Part shown: in pieces, positions 51,549-59,695 of the stretch
Position numbering within the stretch: the stretch's first letter is position 1
Layout: the number at the start of each line of letters is the position of its first letter
Assembly: GCF_042655305.1 (NCBI RefSeq)
Contig: NZ_JBHSLR010000006.1
DNA length: 64,000 nucleotides
Strand: one strand, 5' to 3'
DNA from: Arcanobacterium_A bovis
GTDB lineage: Bacteria > Actinomycetota > Actinomycetes > Actinomycetales > Actinomycetaceae
Made by a program: the position numbers and the translations under genes
Notes under the pieces: model-generated
What the model saw: the letters and a program-made list of their open reading frames with translations, nothing else
Databases searched by the model: none
What the model was told of the DNA's origin: nothing

Positions 51549-54296
51549 ATGACGAAGTATGTATATAACTTCACCGAAGGAGACAAAGATCAGAAGGATC
51601 TGCTCGGTGGTAAGGGTGCGAACCTTGCAGAAATGACCAACCTTGGCCTGCCAGTTCCTCCCGGATTTACCATCACAACTGAAGCTTGCCGTGCATACCT
51701 GAGTCAGGGAGAAGTTCCAGAAACGCTGGATGTTGAAGTAACTGCCGCGATTCGTAGCGTTGAGCAGACGATGGGCAAGAAGCTGGGTGATGCTTCCGAT
51801 CCATTGTTGATGTCGGTTCGTTCCGGTGCAAAGTTCTCGATGCCAGGCATGATGGAAACCGTTTTGAACATCGGTTTGAATGATGAGTCGGTGCATGGTT
51901 TGGCTGAGAAGTCTGGGAATGAGCGCTTTGCGTGGGATTCCTACCGCCGCCTGATCCAGATGTTTGGCAAGACGGTTATGGACATCGAGGGTGATCTCTT
52001 CTCTGAGGCGCTTCACGGCTTGCAAGAGCGCAAGGGATACAAGGGCGATCTGGACATGACCACTGAGGATCTCAAAGAGCTCGTGGCACAGTACAAAGAG
52101 ATCGTGAAGAAGGAAACCGGTCAAGATTTCCCGCAAGATCCACGCTTCCAGCTTGATATGGCTGTTGAGGCAGTGTTCCGCTCGTGGAACACCGATCGTG
52201 CTCGCATCTACCGCCGTCGTGAGCACATTCCAAACAACCTTGGCACCGCAGTAAACGTGCAGACCATGGTGTTCGGAAATATGGGCGAAGGATCCGGTAC
52301 GGGCGTGTGCTTCACCCGTGATCCTTCCACAGGTCACTCGGGTGTGTACGGCGATTACCTTGAGAACGCTCAGGGTGAGGACGTCGTTGCAGGTATCCGC
52401 AACACGCTTTCGCTCGCTGATCTCGAGAAGATCGACAAAGCTTCCTACGACGAGTTGCGCGCAATCATGACGAAGCTCGAGACTCACTACCGCGATATGT
52501 GCGATATTGAGTTCACGATCCAGGGCGGCAAGCTGTGGATGCTTCAAACGCGCGTTGGAAAGCGTACTGCTTCGGCCGCGTTCCGTATCGCTGAGCAGCT
52601 GGTGAACGAGCGCCTCATTACGCACGACGAAGCGGTTACGCGCGTTACCGGTGATCAGCTCACCTCGCTGCTGTTCCCGCAGTTCGATAAGTCTGCTTCG
52701 AAGAAGGTTATCTCCAAGGGTATGCCAGCATCGCCTGGTGCTGCTGTTGGCGAGATCGTGCTCAACAACGAGCAGGCTGTTGCCCGCACCCAGGCTGGTG
52801 CATCGGTTATCTTGGTTCGCCGCGAAACCAACCCAGACGATTTGCAGGGAATGGTTGTGGCTTCGGGCGTTCTTACCGCTCGCGGTGGCAAGACTTCGCA
52901 CGCTGCTGTGGTGGCGCGCGGAATGGGACGTTGCTGTGTGGTTGGCGCGGAAGATCTTTTGGTTGATGAAGCAGCCGGCACTGTGTATGTGAAGTCGCAA
53001 GATACCACCTACAAGGCAGGCGACGTTATCGCAATTGACGGCACCTCGGGTGAAATCTTTGAAGGTGAAGTGCCAGTAACTGATTCGCCAGTTATGACCT
53101 ACATTTCGAAGGGTCTTGAAGCTGGTTTGGCTGCTTCGCCTGATGAGGATACTAAGGAACTCGTTACCGCTGTGGATCACATCTTGTCGCATGCAGATGA
53201 GAAGCGTCGCTTGGTGGTTCGCGCTAATGCCGACACCCCAGAAGACGCACAGCGTGCACGTGAATTTGGTGCAGAGGGTATTGGTTTGTGCCGTACCGAG
53301 CATATGTTCCTCGGTGATCGCCGCAAGCTGATTGAAGCAGTTATTCTTGCTGAGACGGATGAGGATCAGCAGGCTGCGTTTGACGCGCTCATGCCACTTC
53401 AGAAGGGCGACTTTATCGGAATCTTCGAGGCGATGGATGGACTTTCTGTTACCGTTCGCTTGATCGATCCTCCTTTGCACGAGTTCTTGCCTGATCTTAC
53501 CGAACTCTCCGTTGAGCTTGCTGTTAAGGAAGCAAAGGGTGAAGAGGTTACCGAGGCTGAGAAGAAGCTACTCGCTGCAGTGAAGGCAAACCATGAGCAG
53601 AACCCGATGCTTGGTTTGCGTGGCGTTCGCCTCGGCCTCAAGCTTCCTGGCTTGATTAAGCTACAGGTTCGCGCAATTGCTGAAGCATGTGCTGAGTTGA
53701 AGAAGCAGGGCAAGGATCCACGTCCGGAGATCATGGTGCCGCTCATCGGCTCGGTTCGCGAAATGCAGATTGTGCGCGATATGGCACTTGAGATCATCAA
53801 GGAAGTTTCCGAAGAATTCGGCGTGGAGCTGGATCTGCCAATCGGTAATATGATCGAGCTTCCGCGTGCAGCTGTTACCGCTGGTCGTATCGCAGTGGAG
53901 TCGGACTTCTTCTCGTTCGGAACGAACGATCTTACCCAGACCACCTGGGGCTTCTCGCGTGACGACGTCGAAGCGGCGTTCTTCAATGAGTACTTCGATT
54001 ACGGTGTATTTGGAGATTCTCCATTCGAGTCGATTGATTGGCGCGGAGTTGGTTCCGTTGTGAAGATGGGTGCAAAGCGTGGACGTGCAGCTAACCCAGA
54101 TCTTCACCTCGGTGTTTGTGGTGAGCATGGTGGTGATCCGGTATCGATCCACTTCTTCCACGAGATCGGTTTGGACTACGTTTCATGTTCGCCATTCCGC
54201 GTGCCAGTTGCTCGTCTTGAAGCTGGCCGTGCGGCAATCTCGAACGAGTCTCCGGCAGCAATCGAGCGTGGTGCACAGCGCGCAACCACAGCCTGA
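51549..54296 (+). CDS. ppdK: Pyruvate, phosphate dikinase
   Basis: Interconverts pyruvate, ATP and phosphate with PEP, AMP and pyrophosphate. The 915 residues cover the ATP-grasp N-domain (GGKGANLAEM near residue 19), the phosphohistidine domain with His451 in TARGGKTSHAAVVARGMG, and the TIM-barrel PEP/pyruvate domain (LCRTEHMFL, SFGTNDLTQTTWGFSRDD, LGVCGEHGGDP). The family's catalytic threonine two residues before the histidine is retained. CGGAGGG lies upstream of the ATG. It is monocistronic. With pckG and fba it allows flexible flux at the PEP node. Confidence 0.97.
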   Translation: MTKYVYNFTEGDKDQKDLLGGKGANLAEMTNLGLPVPPGFTITTEACRAYLSQGEVPETLDVEVTAAIRSVEQTMGKKLGDASDPLLMSVRSGAKFSMPGMMETVLNIGLNDESVHGLAEKSGNERFAWDSYRRLIQMFGKTVMDIEGDLFSEALHGLQERKGYKGDLDMTTEDLKELVAQYKEIVKKETGQDFPQDPRFQLDMAVEAVFRSWNTDRARIYRRREHIPNNLGTAVNVQTMVFGNMGEGSGTGVCFTRDPSTGHSGVYGDYLENAQGEDVVAGIRNTLSLADLEKIDKASYDELRAIMTKLETHYRDMCDIEFTIQGGKLWMLQTRVGKRTASAAFRIAEQLVNERLITHDEAVTRVTGDQLTSLLFPQFDKSASKKVISKGMPASPGAAVGEIVLNNEQAVARTQAGASVILVRRETNPDDLQGMVVASGVLTARGGKTSHAAVVARGMGRCCVVGAEDLLVDEAAGTVYVKSQDTTYKAGDVIAIDGTSGEIFEGEVPVTDSPVMTYISKGLEAGLAASPDEDTKELVTAVDHILSHADEKRRLVVRANADTPEDAQRAREFGAEGIGLCRTEHMFLGDRRKLIEAVILAETDEDQQAAFDALMPLQKGDFIGIFEAMDGLSVTVRLIDPPLHEFLPDLTELSVELAVKEAKGEEVTEAEKKLLAAVKANHEQNPMLGLRGVRLGLKLPGLIKLQVRAIAEACAELKKQGKDPRPEIMVPLIGSVREMQIVRDMALEIIKEVSEEFGVELDLPIGNMIELPRAAVTAGRIAVESDFFSFGTNDLTQTTWGFSRDDVEAAFFNEYFDYGVFGDSPFESIDWRGVGSVVKMGAKRGRAANPDLHLGVCGEHGGDPVSIHFFHEIGLDYVSCSPFRVPVARLEAGRAAISNESPAAIERGAQRATTA

Positions 54297-54362
54297 TAAT
54301 CGCTTGAGATTGCGGTGCAAAATCTAGCGCTATCAATATGATTGGCTAGGTGATGGCTGCTT

Positions 54363-54402
54363 GCGGGTGGATGCCCTGATACGGGGGTATCCACCCGCTT
54401 TT
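54363..54402 (+). terminator. Terminator after ppdK
   Basis: A stem GCGGGTGGAT/ATCCACCCGC with further CCC/GGG pairing is followed by TTTTGT. It lies about 65 bases past the stop codon. Confidence 0.8.
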
Positions 54403-54567
54403 GTGTGCTAGCTATATTTAGCTGCTATGTGCCAGTTACATTCACTTCCAGCTGAATATTGGGCTATTGGTGTACAACGGTTATCGATTGCACAAGGATA
54501 GGAGGATACTGAAAGCTAAGACACCTAGTTTTTGAGGTTTGGTGTTACCGATGGAAGGGGGTGCTCA

Positions 54568-54801
54568 ATGGGTATCGAAGAAACTGCGAAGAACAAGGCA
54601 AATGAACTTGGCGGCGCAGCAAAGGAATTTGTTGGAAGCGCAACGGACAATCCTGAGCTCGAAGCAGAAGGTCGCGTACAGAAGGATGAAAGCAAGCTCA
54701 AGGAAGTTGCTAATAAGGTTTCTGAAAAGGCCGAAGATGCAGTGGAGTATGTAAAAGAAGCTGCGCAGCGAGTTGGCGATTCTTTTAAGAAAGATGAGTA
54801 A
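54568..54801 (+). CDS. CsbD-family stress protein
   Basis: The 77-residue hydrophilic protein is rich in Lys, Glu and Ala. It begins MGIEETAKNKANELGGAAKE, close to the CsbD-like pattern (KGKxxEAxGxxxG). Members are general-stress proteins with no known activity. The ATG at 54568 is chosen because GGAAGGGGG precedes it; the upstream in-frame start lacks a site and adds 12 unrelated residues. Two hairpins follow. Confidence 0.8.
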   Translation: MGIEETAKNKANELGGAAKEFVGSATDNPELEAEGRVQKDESKLKEVANKVSEKAEDAVEYVKEAAQRVGDSFKKDE

Positions 54802-54860
54802 ACTTGCCTGAGCTAGCCTAGTTTGTTGATTCGCAGGCAAGCTTGCCAATAACTGAATCT

Positions 54861-54908
54861 GGGTGGGGGTTGAACACTTCGATGTAAGAATGTGTTCAAC
54901 CCCTACCC
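54861..54908 (+). terminator. Intrinsic terminator after csbD
   Basis: A 17-bp stem with one G-T pair (54861-54877 with 54892-54908) is followed by TTATTATT. A weaker 8-bp hairpin CTTGCCTG/CAGGCAAG lies closer to the gene at 54803-54841. Confidence 0.8.
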
Positions 54909-54995
54909 TTATTATTCGGTCGGCGATCCCGTATCTATTTGTTAGTCCGTACTTATAGGCATCAGTGTTCCCGATCTCTCATTACTCATAAAGTT

Positions 54996-55016
54996 AGATT
55001 GGAATAAGTCCAATCT
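54996..55016. promoter_or_regulatory. Inverted repeat upstream of feo, possible operator
   Basis: AGATTGGA and TCCAATCT form a perfect 8-5-8 inverted repeat about 80 bp upstream of the DtxR-like box. The 486-bp region from csbD to feoA contains it, the csbD terminators and the DtxR-like box; nothing else was recognised. Confidence 0.4.
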
Positions 55017-55094
55017 GTTTGTGTTTTCCCTGTTGATATACGCTCTACTAATATTTAACTTTTAATTACGGGACGTTTGGCTTTCCTAATTCCC

Positions 55095-55113
55095 TTTGGT
55101 AAGGGTAACCTAA
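55095..55113. promoter_or_regulatory. DtxR/IdeR-type iron box upstream of feoA
   Basis: On the minus strand the 19-mer reads TTAGGTTACCCTTACCAAA, matching 16 of 19 positions of the DtxR consensus TTAGGTTAGSCTAACCTAA. It is 175 bp upstream of feoA and overlaps a possible promoter (TTGGCT at 55077, TAAGGG at 55100). This implies repression of feo by iron-loaded DtxR. Confidence 0.7.
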
Positions 55114-55287
55114 ATGAAGGTGAGTTGTTCGCTAGTGTTCCATGCCGGTTAATGCCTTGCAGTATGGAAAAACATTTATTCACGCACTGAGTAGCAATCT
55201 TCGCCATCTGCCTAGCCAGTTTTCAATCCACGTGCTCGGATAGGCACAACAATTTGATATGTTCCGTGATTGAGAAGGATCTTCCCC

Positions 55288-55515
55288 ATGATTCTCAAGG
55301 ACTGCCCTGTTCGGGTGCCTATTCGCTTAACAAGCGTTCCTTTGCCGCGCCAAAATGTGCTTCGTATGCAAGAACTTGGTGTGCGTGTTGGTGCGGAAGC
55401 CGTCATTATGCAAAAAGCCGCATTCGGCGGACTCATCGTCAATATCGCTGGTTCGCGCATCGCGGTGGATCACAAATGGGCCAAGCGCATTGAAGCGCAG
55501 ATCGTTGAGCAGTAG
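55288..55515 (+). CDS. feoA: FeoA-family protein
   Basis: Small SH3-like cytosolic protein, 75 residues, that supports FeoB in ferrous iron uptake. It starts MILKDCPVRV and shows the FeoA pattern RMQELGVRVGAEAVIMQKA followed by GSRIAVDHKWAKRIEA. The ATG at 55288 is chosen because GAAGGA lies 8 bases upstream; an in-frame TTG 18 bases earlier has none. It is 11 bp upstream of feoB in one operon. Confidence 0.9.
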   Translation: MILKDCPVRVPIRLTSVPLPRQNVLRMQELGVRVGAEAVIMQKAAFGGLIVNIAGSRIAVDHKWAKRIEAQIVEQ

Positions 55516-55526
55516 GAAGTAGAATC

Positions 55527-57806
55527 GTGAGCAGCCAAGTAAATCTCAAATCACAAACGTACAATACTCTTCGCGGTGATGCCTCCAACGCCGCCGCCAC
55601 CACCACAACAGTGTTATTGGTGGGCAATACCAATGTTGGAAAATCCACTCTGTTCAATGGTGTAACGGGTGCACATCAAGCGATGATCAACGCCCCAGGT
55701 ACCACGGTGGAAGTTATGGCAGGCACGTGGCGCACGTTGGGGGTGCGTATCCTCGATTTGCCTGGAACCTACTCCCTTATTCCTACCAGCCCTGACGAAG
55801 AAGTCGTAGAAGAAACAATCGCGGGGCGGCCCGGCACACTCACCGATCCTAGCCTTGGACATCACACCGACCTCGTGCTGGCAATTCTCGATGGTAGCTC
55901 GCTCACTCGTTCGCTCTACCTGCTTGGTCAGATCGCCCAAACCGGACATCCAGTGGCGGCTCTTATTTCGCTTGCGGACGTAGCGCAACACCACGGCGTC
56001 GAAATCGATCCCTCGGCGCTCTCGAAAGAGCTCGGTATTCCCGTGATGATCTTCGATGCACGCAAGCCGAAGCTCTATCCGGTATTAGACGAATTTGTGC
56101 GCAGTGCCCTAGCTGCACCCTCATATATTCGGGGATTGGAAGCTGATCCTACTGCACCTGGTTACTGTGAAGCTGCTGCTCAGCGGGCACATGCGCAGTG
56201 CATAACTCCGCGCAACTGTTGTGGAACTGCCACGGTAGATGAGCGAAACCTCCTTGCTCAAACCTTGTGCGGTTGCGCTACAGACCTCGCTCCAGGTGAG
56301 GACTGTGTGAAAGAAGGTACGCGGAATGCGTGCGGATGCGGTCACGAGCCGGCGTCGTCACTGAAACTCGACGACGCAACCGCCGCAGTAATTGACGCAC
56401 AAGAGTCCGAAGCGCAGCTCGAGCGCGCAAAAACGCTGTTCGCATGGGTAGATCGCGTTGAGTCCGCCGTCCTCAAACATCGCGAGGATCCGACGAAGCT
56501 TTCACGGTCAGACAAAGCCGACCGGTTGCTCCTCAACCCCTTCTTCGGCACCGCAGTCTTTTTCGGACTGATGTGGGCGCTGTTCCACCTTGCGGGCGAA
56601 TGGGTATCGCCGTTGCAAGATATGTTCGACGGATGGTTCTCAAGTACCGACGAGGGCGCTATCTCCGTAGCGAATGGCGTGGTGTGGATTTTGACGCAAC
56701 TAGGCTTGGATGGCACGTGGGTGCAGTCTTTGCTGGTAAATGGCCTGGCCACCGGACTTGGTGTAGTGGCGTCCTTCGTGCCGCTCATGTTCGTGATTTT
56801 TGTGGCGATCTCGATGCTAGAGGACTCGGGGTATATGGCGCGCGCAGCTTTCCTCGCTGATCGCCTCATGCGCAAGATTGGCCTCGACGGGCGTGTGGTG
56901 TTGCCGCTCATTATGGGATTTGGTTGTAACTTGCCCTCACTCGCTGCGGCAAGGTCGTTGCCTTCGGCACGTCATCGTCTGATTACCGCGATTATCACGC
57001 CGTACACCTCGTGTTCTGCACGTTTGACGATTTATTTGATGATCGCCAAAATTTTCTTCCCGAATAATACGGGCACGGTTGTGTTTGCGATGTACGTGCT
57101 TTCGGTAGTGATGGTGGTTTTGGCTGCGTGGGTGCTGAAATTCTTCTTTACCCGCACGGAGTCGCAGGCACCGCTCATGCTGATCTTGCCGTCGTTCCAG
57201 CTCCCGCGTTTGCTCGTGCTTGGAAAGATTTCAGTACAGCGCACGTTCACATTCGTACGTGGCGCTGGAAAGATTATCGTCACGATGGCAATGCTGGTGT
57301 GGTTGCTAGGTGCAATCCCAACGAGCAGTTCGGGCGAGCACGGTTTTGCTGATCCTGAGTTGCCAATGTCTGAATCCGCCTATGGCATGGTAGCGCGTGG
57401 ACTCGAGCCAGTGTTTGCGCCGGCAGGATTCGGCGATTGGCACATGACCGGTGCGTTAATGACCGGCTTCGTTGCTAAAGAAACTGTGGTTTCATCGATT
57501 GTAGTGTCCTACAACATGGATGCCGACGCGGCAGGCGACGCCGAAGACAACGGCGATGATCTCGGCGTCTTACCGAATCTCCTTGGCGAAACATTCAAGC
57601 AGACCGCTGGCGCTGGTCTTGAGCAGCTCGCTGCCCTAGCGTTCTTGGTTTTCGTACTCACCTACACACCGTGTATGGCTACCGTGGGTGAGCAGGTTCG
57701 ACTCATCGGCGGAAAGCTCACCAGCCTAGCTGTGGTGGTGCAGCTGGTAGTGGCATGGATACTGGCCGTGGGAGTATTCCAAATCGGTAAACTTTTCCTC
57801 GGTTGA
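55527..57806 (+). CDS. feoB: Ferrous iron transport protein B with cysteine-rich insertion
   Basis: Inner-membrane ferrous iron transporter, 759 residues: a cytosolic G domain and a two-Gate membrane domain. G1 is GNTNVGKST (33-41), G2 PGTTVE, G3 DLPG (77-80). G4 reads SLAD (148-151) instead of NxxD, and G5 is not SA-like (FDARKPK). Residues 214-271 hold nine cysteines (214, 225, 231, 232, 248, 250, 260, 269, 271), in the region where other FeoBs have a plain linker/GDI segment. Gate motifs such as GFGCNLPS and TPYTSCSARL, and later YTPCMATV, are intact. The start is GTG after AGGAAG. Confidence 0.95.
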   Translation: MSSQVNLKSQTYNTLRGDASNAAATTTTVLLVGNTNVGKSTLFNGVTGAHQAMINAPGTTVEVMAGTWRTLGVRILDLPGTYSLIPTSPDEEVVEETIAGRPGTLTDPSLGHHTDLVLAILDGSSLTRSLYLLGQIAQTGHPVAALISLADVAQHHGVEIDPSALSKELGIPVMIFDARKPKLYPVLDEFVRSALAAPSYIRGLEADPTAPGYCEAAAQRAHAQCITPRNCCGTATVDERNLLAQTLCGCATDLAPGEDCVKEGTRNACGCGHEPASSLKLDDATAAVIDAQESEAQLERAKTLFAWVDRVESAVLKHREDPTKLSRSDKADRLLLNPFFGTAVFFGLMWALFHLAGEWVSPLQDMFDGWFSSTDEGAISVANGVVWILTQLGLDGTWVQSLLVNGLATGLGVVASFVPLMFVIFVAISMLEDSGYMARAAFLADRLMRKIGLDGRVVLPLIMGFGCNLPSLAAARSLPSARHRLITAIITPYTSCSARLTIYLMIAKIFFPNNTGTVVFAMYVLSVVMVVLAAWVLKFFFTRTESQAPLMLILPSFQLPRLLVLGKISVQRTFTFVRGAGKIIVTMAMLVWLLGAIPTSSSGEHGFADPELPMSESAYGMVARGLEPVFAPAGFGDWHMTGALMTGFVAKETVVSSIVVSYNMDADAAGDAEDNGDDLGVLPNLLGETFKQTAGAGLEQLAALAFLVFVLTYTPCMATVGEQVRLIGGKLTSLAVVVQLVVAWILAVGVFQIGKLFLG

Positions 57807-57819
57807 GTAGGCTGAGGGT

Positions 57820-58221
57820 ATGGTTAGTTTTCGGTTGCCGTGGCGAGGGAAAGACGACGGTCGCACAGGTTCGCGTGTGCCGGGCGGTTCCGTGACGCGA
57901 GCGTCGTCGGTGAGTGCCCGCGCGTCGGAACAATCTGATGTAGCCATGCGCTCCGGCGGTTCCACCCATGCCTCGGATCGCGTCCTTTCCCTGTTGCGGG
58001 AAGGGAAGACGGTGCATCAAGTGGCTCTGCAAACCGGAACATCCGAAGTTTTCGTGAAAGTGATGCTTGACCATTTCGAGCGGATCGGTATGGCGCGGTC
58101 GGCGGCGTCTTTGTGTTCTTCGGGTTTGGGAGCGTGTAGTAGCTCGGGCGAGGCACTGTCGATGCAGGCGCAGATTGCATGTGCGGGCTGCCCGCTGAAA
58201 TTGCCGAAGAATCTTGGCTAA
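57820..58221 (+). CDS. FeoC-like winged-helix protein with four cysteines
   Basis: The 133-residue protein has a ~50-residue disordered N-terminus, then a small winged helix at about 50-95 (RVLSLLREGKTVHQVALQTG), and a C-terminal part with Cys99, Cys106, Cys121 and Cys124 (CSSGLGAC and CAGCPL). FeoC proteins from enterobacteria have this plan, with a winged helix and cysteines that bind an iron-sulfur cluster. It lies 13 bp after feoB. Assignment rests on layout and context rather than on clear sequence identity. Confidence 0.7.
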   Translation: MVSFRLPWRGKDDGRTGSRVPGGSVTRASSVSARASEQSDVAMRSGGSTHASDRVLSLLREGKTVHQVALQTGTSEVFVKVMLDHFERIGMARSAASLCSSGLGACSSSGEALSMQAQIACAGCPLKLPKNLG

Positions 58222-58311
58222 TATTCGCTAGTATTCGCAACGGTATATGGTTGTTGGTCTGCTCTATCCCAGAATATGATGGTTGGTGTGGATCGAAAGC
58301 GGGAGCACCGT

Positions 58312-59664
58312 ATGGCTAATAATCTTGCGAGCTTAGTTTCGCGTTTTTCTGATCTTCCGCTTGAGCATACGGTTCGCTATTCGTCCGACGTTGAACTTTT
58401 CTGCGCTTCGTCTCAACCAGCAGATGCGGGCTCGCTACCAGAAGATGCAGATTGCCGGATTGATGTTTTCTCTGGCGGGGCGTGGGATCTCGAATTGCAT
58501 ACTGCGCGCAATGGCGTCGGCTTGTTATTTCGCTACGGAGGTATAGCGATTGGCTGTGGTGAGTATGTATGCGGCGGATATATTGCGAACCTTCGCAACA
58601 TATTTGGTGCGCATTACTTTGAGCTCGCCATGCGCGGTGATTCGACATTAGAAACAATCTCGCATTTCGTAGATGGGCTATTAGCTGGGAATATATGGGT
58701 GGATGTCATACCCGAACGCTCGATTTACACGGTTGCGATACCTGCGGATTCCAGCTCAGGTGAGTTTTTCGTCTATCGCGTTAAATCCGGGAAGAAGAGT
58801 CCGATCCTTCCGGTGGAGCGTTGGTCGAGCGGGCGCGTCCGTTCGTGCCTCAAACCGATTATTGTACTTACTTCCCGCGTCGATGGAATTCGAGCGCAGT
58901 ACCGTCAAGCACTTCGCATGGACATGGGAATTCAAGGAACGTGGGAAGGCGATATTTCTGAAACCTTTGATTATCGTGACGAGCTGAATTCTTTGCTGTG
59001 CCGTCTAAATACGGTTCGCCAAACTGTTAATCTGGAACCGATCCGGCGCTATGACCTGCATTGGCAGGGGCAGTTGGGGGAGTTTTATGCGCGGGGTGGT
59101 TCGTTTGTGGGTGAGGTTCCGTTCTCGGATGAGCCGAGCGTGAAGTGGTGGTGTCATTTAGCGAAGTTTGATTCGCTGTCTGGTTCTGATTTGGCTACGG
59201 TTTTTGTTGAAAAAGGTGATGGTGACGGCGGTGTGGTTGCGTATCGTTGTGATGATCTGGGTATGTGTTTAGGTTTAGAGACTTGGCTTGATTGTTTGCG
59301 GGATCGTGGCTGTGATGTGACTGTTGAGGACGTTCCTGATAGCGCTGATGGTGCTGGGATGCGCCGTCGTCAGGCAGTTGTGGTTCGTGCCAGTTGGTGT
59401 GTGGTCCGTCTTGGTGTTGTGGATGGGTTTTTGGCTGGGTTTGGTGTGGATGGTTTCGTGTTTCCGCAGCTGTGGTTTGGTAAACGGCTCACGGACGCGC
59501 AGATCCGCGAACTCACCGAGAATTTGTTTTTCGACTGCTACACACAATTGGAGCGAACGCACAGGTACGCGAAACTAACGATTCCTTTAGGAATGTCGGA
59601 GCTGGTTGGACGCGGTTTTCTTCCTCGTAGCGTGCACAGGGGTTTGCATGAGGGCGCGAAATGA
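58312..59664 (+). CDS. Hypothetical protein, unrecognised
   Basis: The 450-residue protein matches no family I recognise. It has no signal peptide or clear membrane span and about 14 scattered cysteines. The ATG at 58312 is preferred because GGGAG lies 7 bases upstream. Codon use changes within the gene: the part from about 59040 to 59460 is strikingly rich in G and T on the coding strand, unlike the first half, which suggests a mosaic or acquired gene. It follows the feo operon and converges with the rhuM gene with only 31 bp between. Confidence 0.7.
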   Translation: MANNLASLVSRFSDLPLEHTVRYSSDVELFCASSQPADAGSLPEDADCRIDVFSGGAWDLELHTARNGVGLLFRYGGIAIGCGEYVCGGYIANLRNIFGAHYFELAMRGDSTLETISHFVDGLLAGNIWVDVIPERSIYTVAIPADSSSGEFFVYRVKSGKKSPILPVERWSSGRVRSCLKPIIVLTSRVDGIRAQYRQALRMDMGIQGTWEGDISETFDYRDELNSLLCRLNTVRQTVNLEPIRRYDLHWQGQLGEFYARGGSFVGEVPFSDEPSVKWWCHLAKFDSLSGSDLATVFVEKGDGDGGVVAYRCDDLGMCLGLETWLDCLRDRGCDVTVEDVPDSADGAGMRRRQAVVVRASWCVVRLGVVDGFLAGFGVDGFVFPQLWFGKRLTDAQIRELTENLFFDCYTQLERTHRYAKLTIPLGMSELVGRGFLPRSVHRGLHEGAK

Positions 59665-59695
59665 CCGTAATCCACAAAGGATTCGTTGAGGTGAA

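Noticed and set aside
51435..53480. A 681-codon open frame on the minus strand
   Set aside because: It lies almost wholly antisense to ppdK, whose family motifs are complete. The antisense product has no recognisable domain and is a by-product of ppdK codon use.
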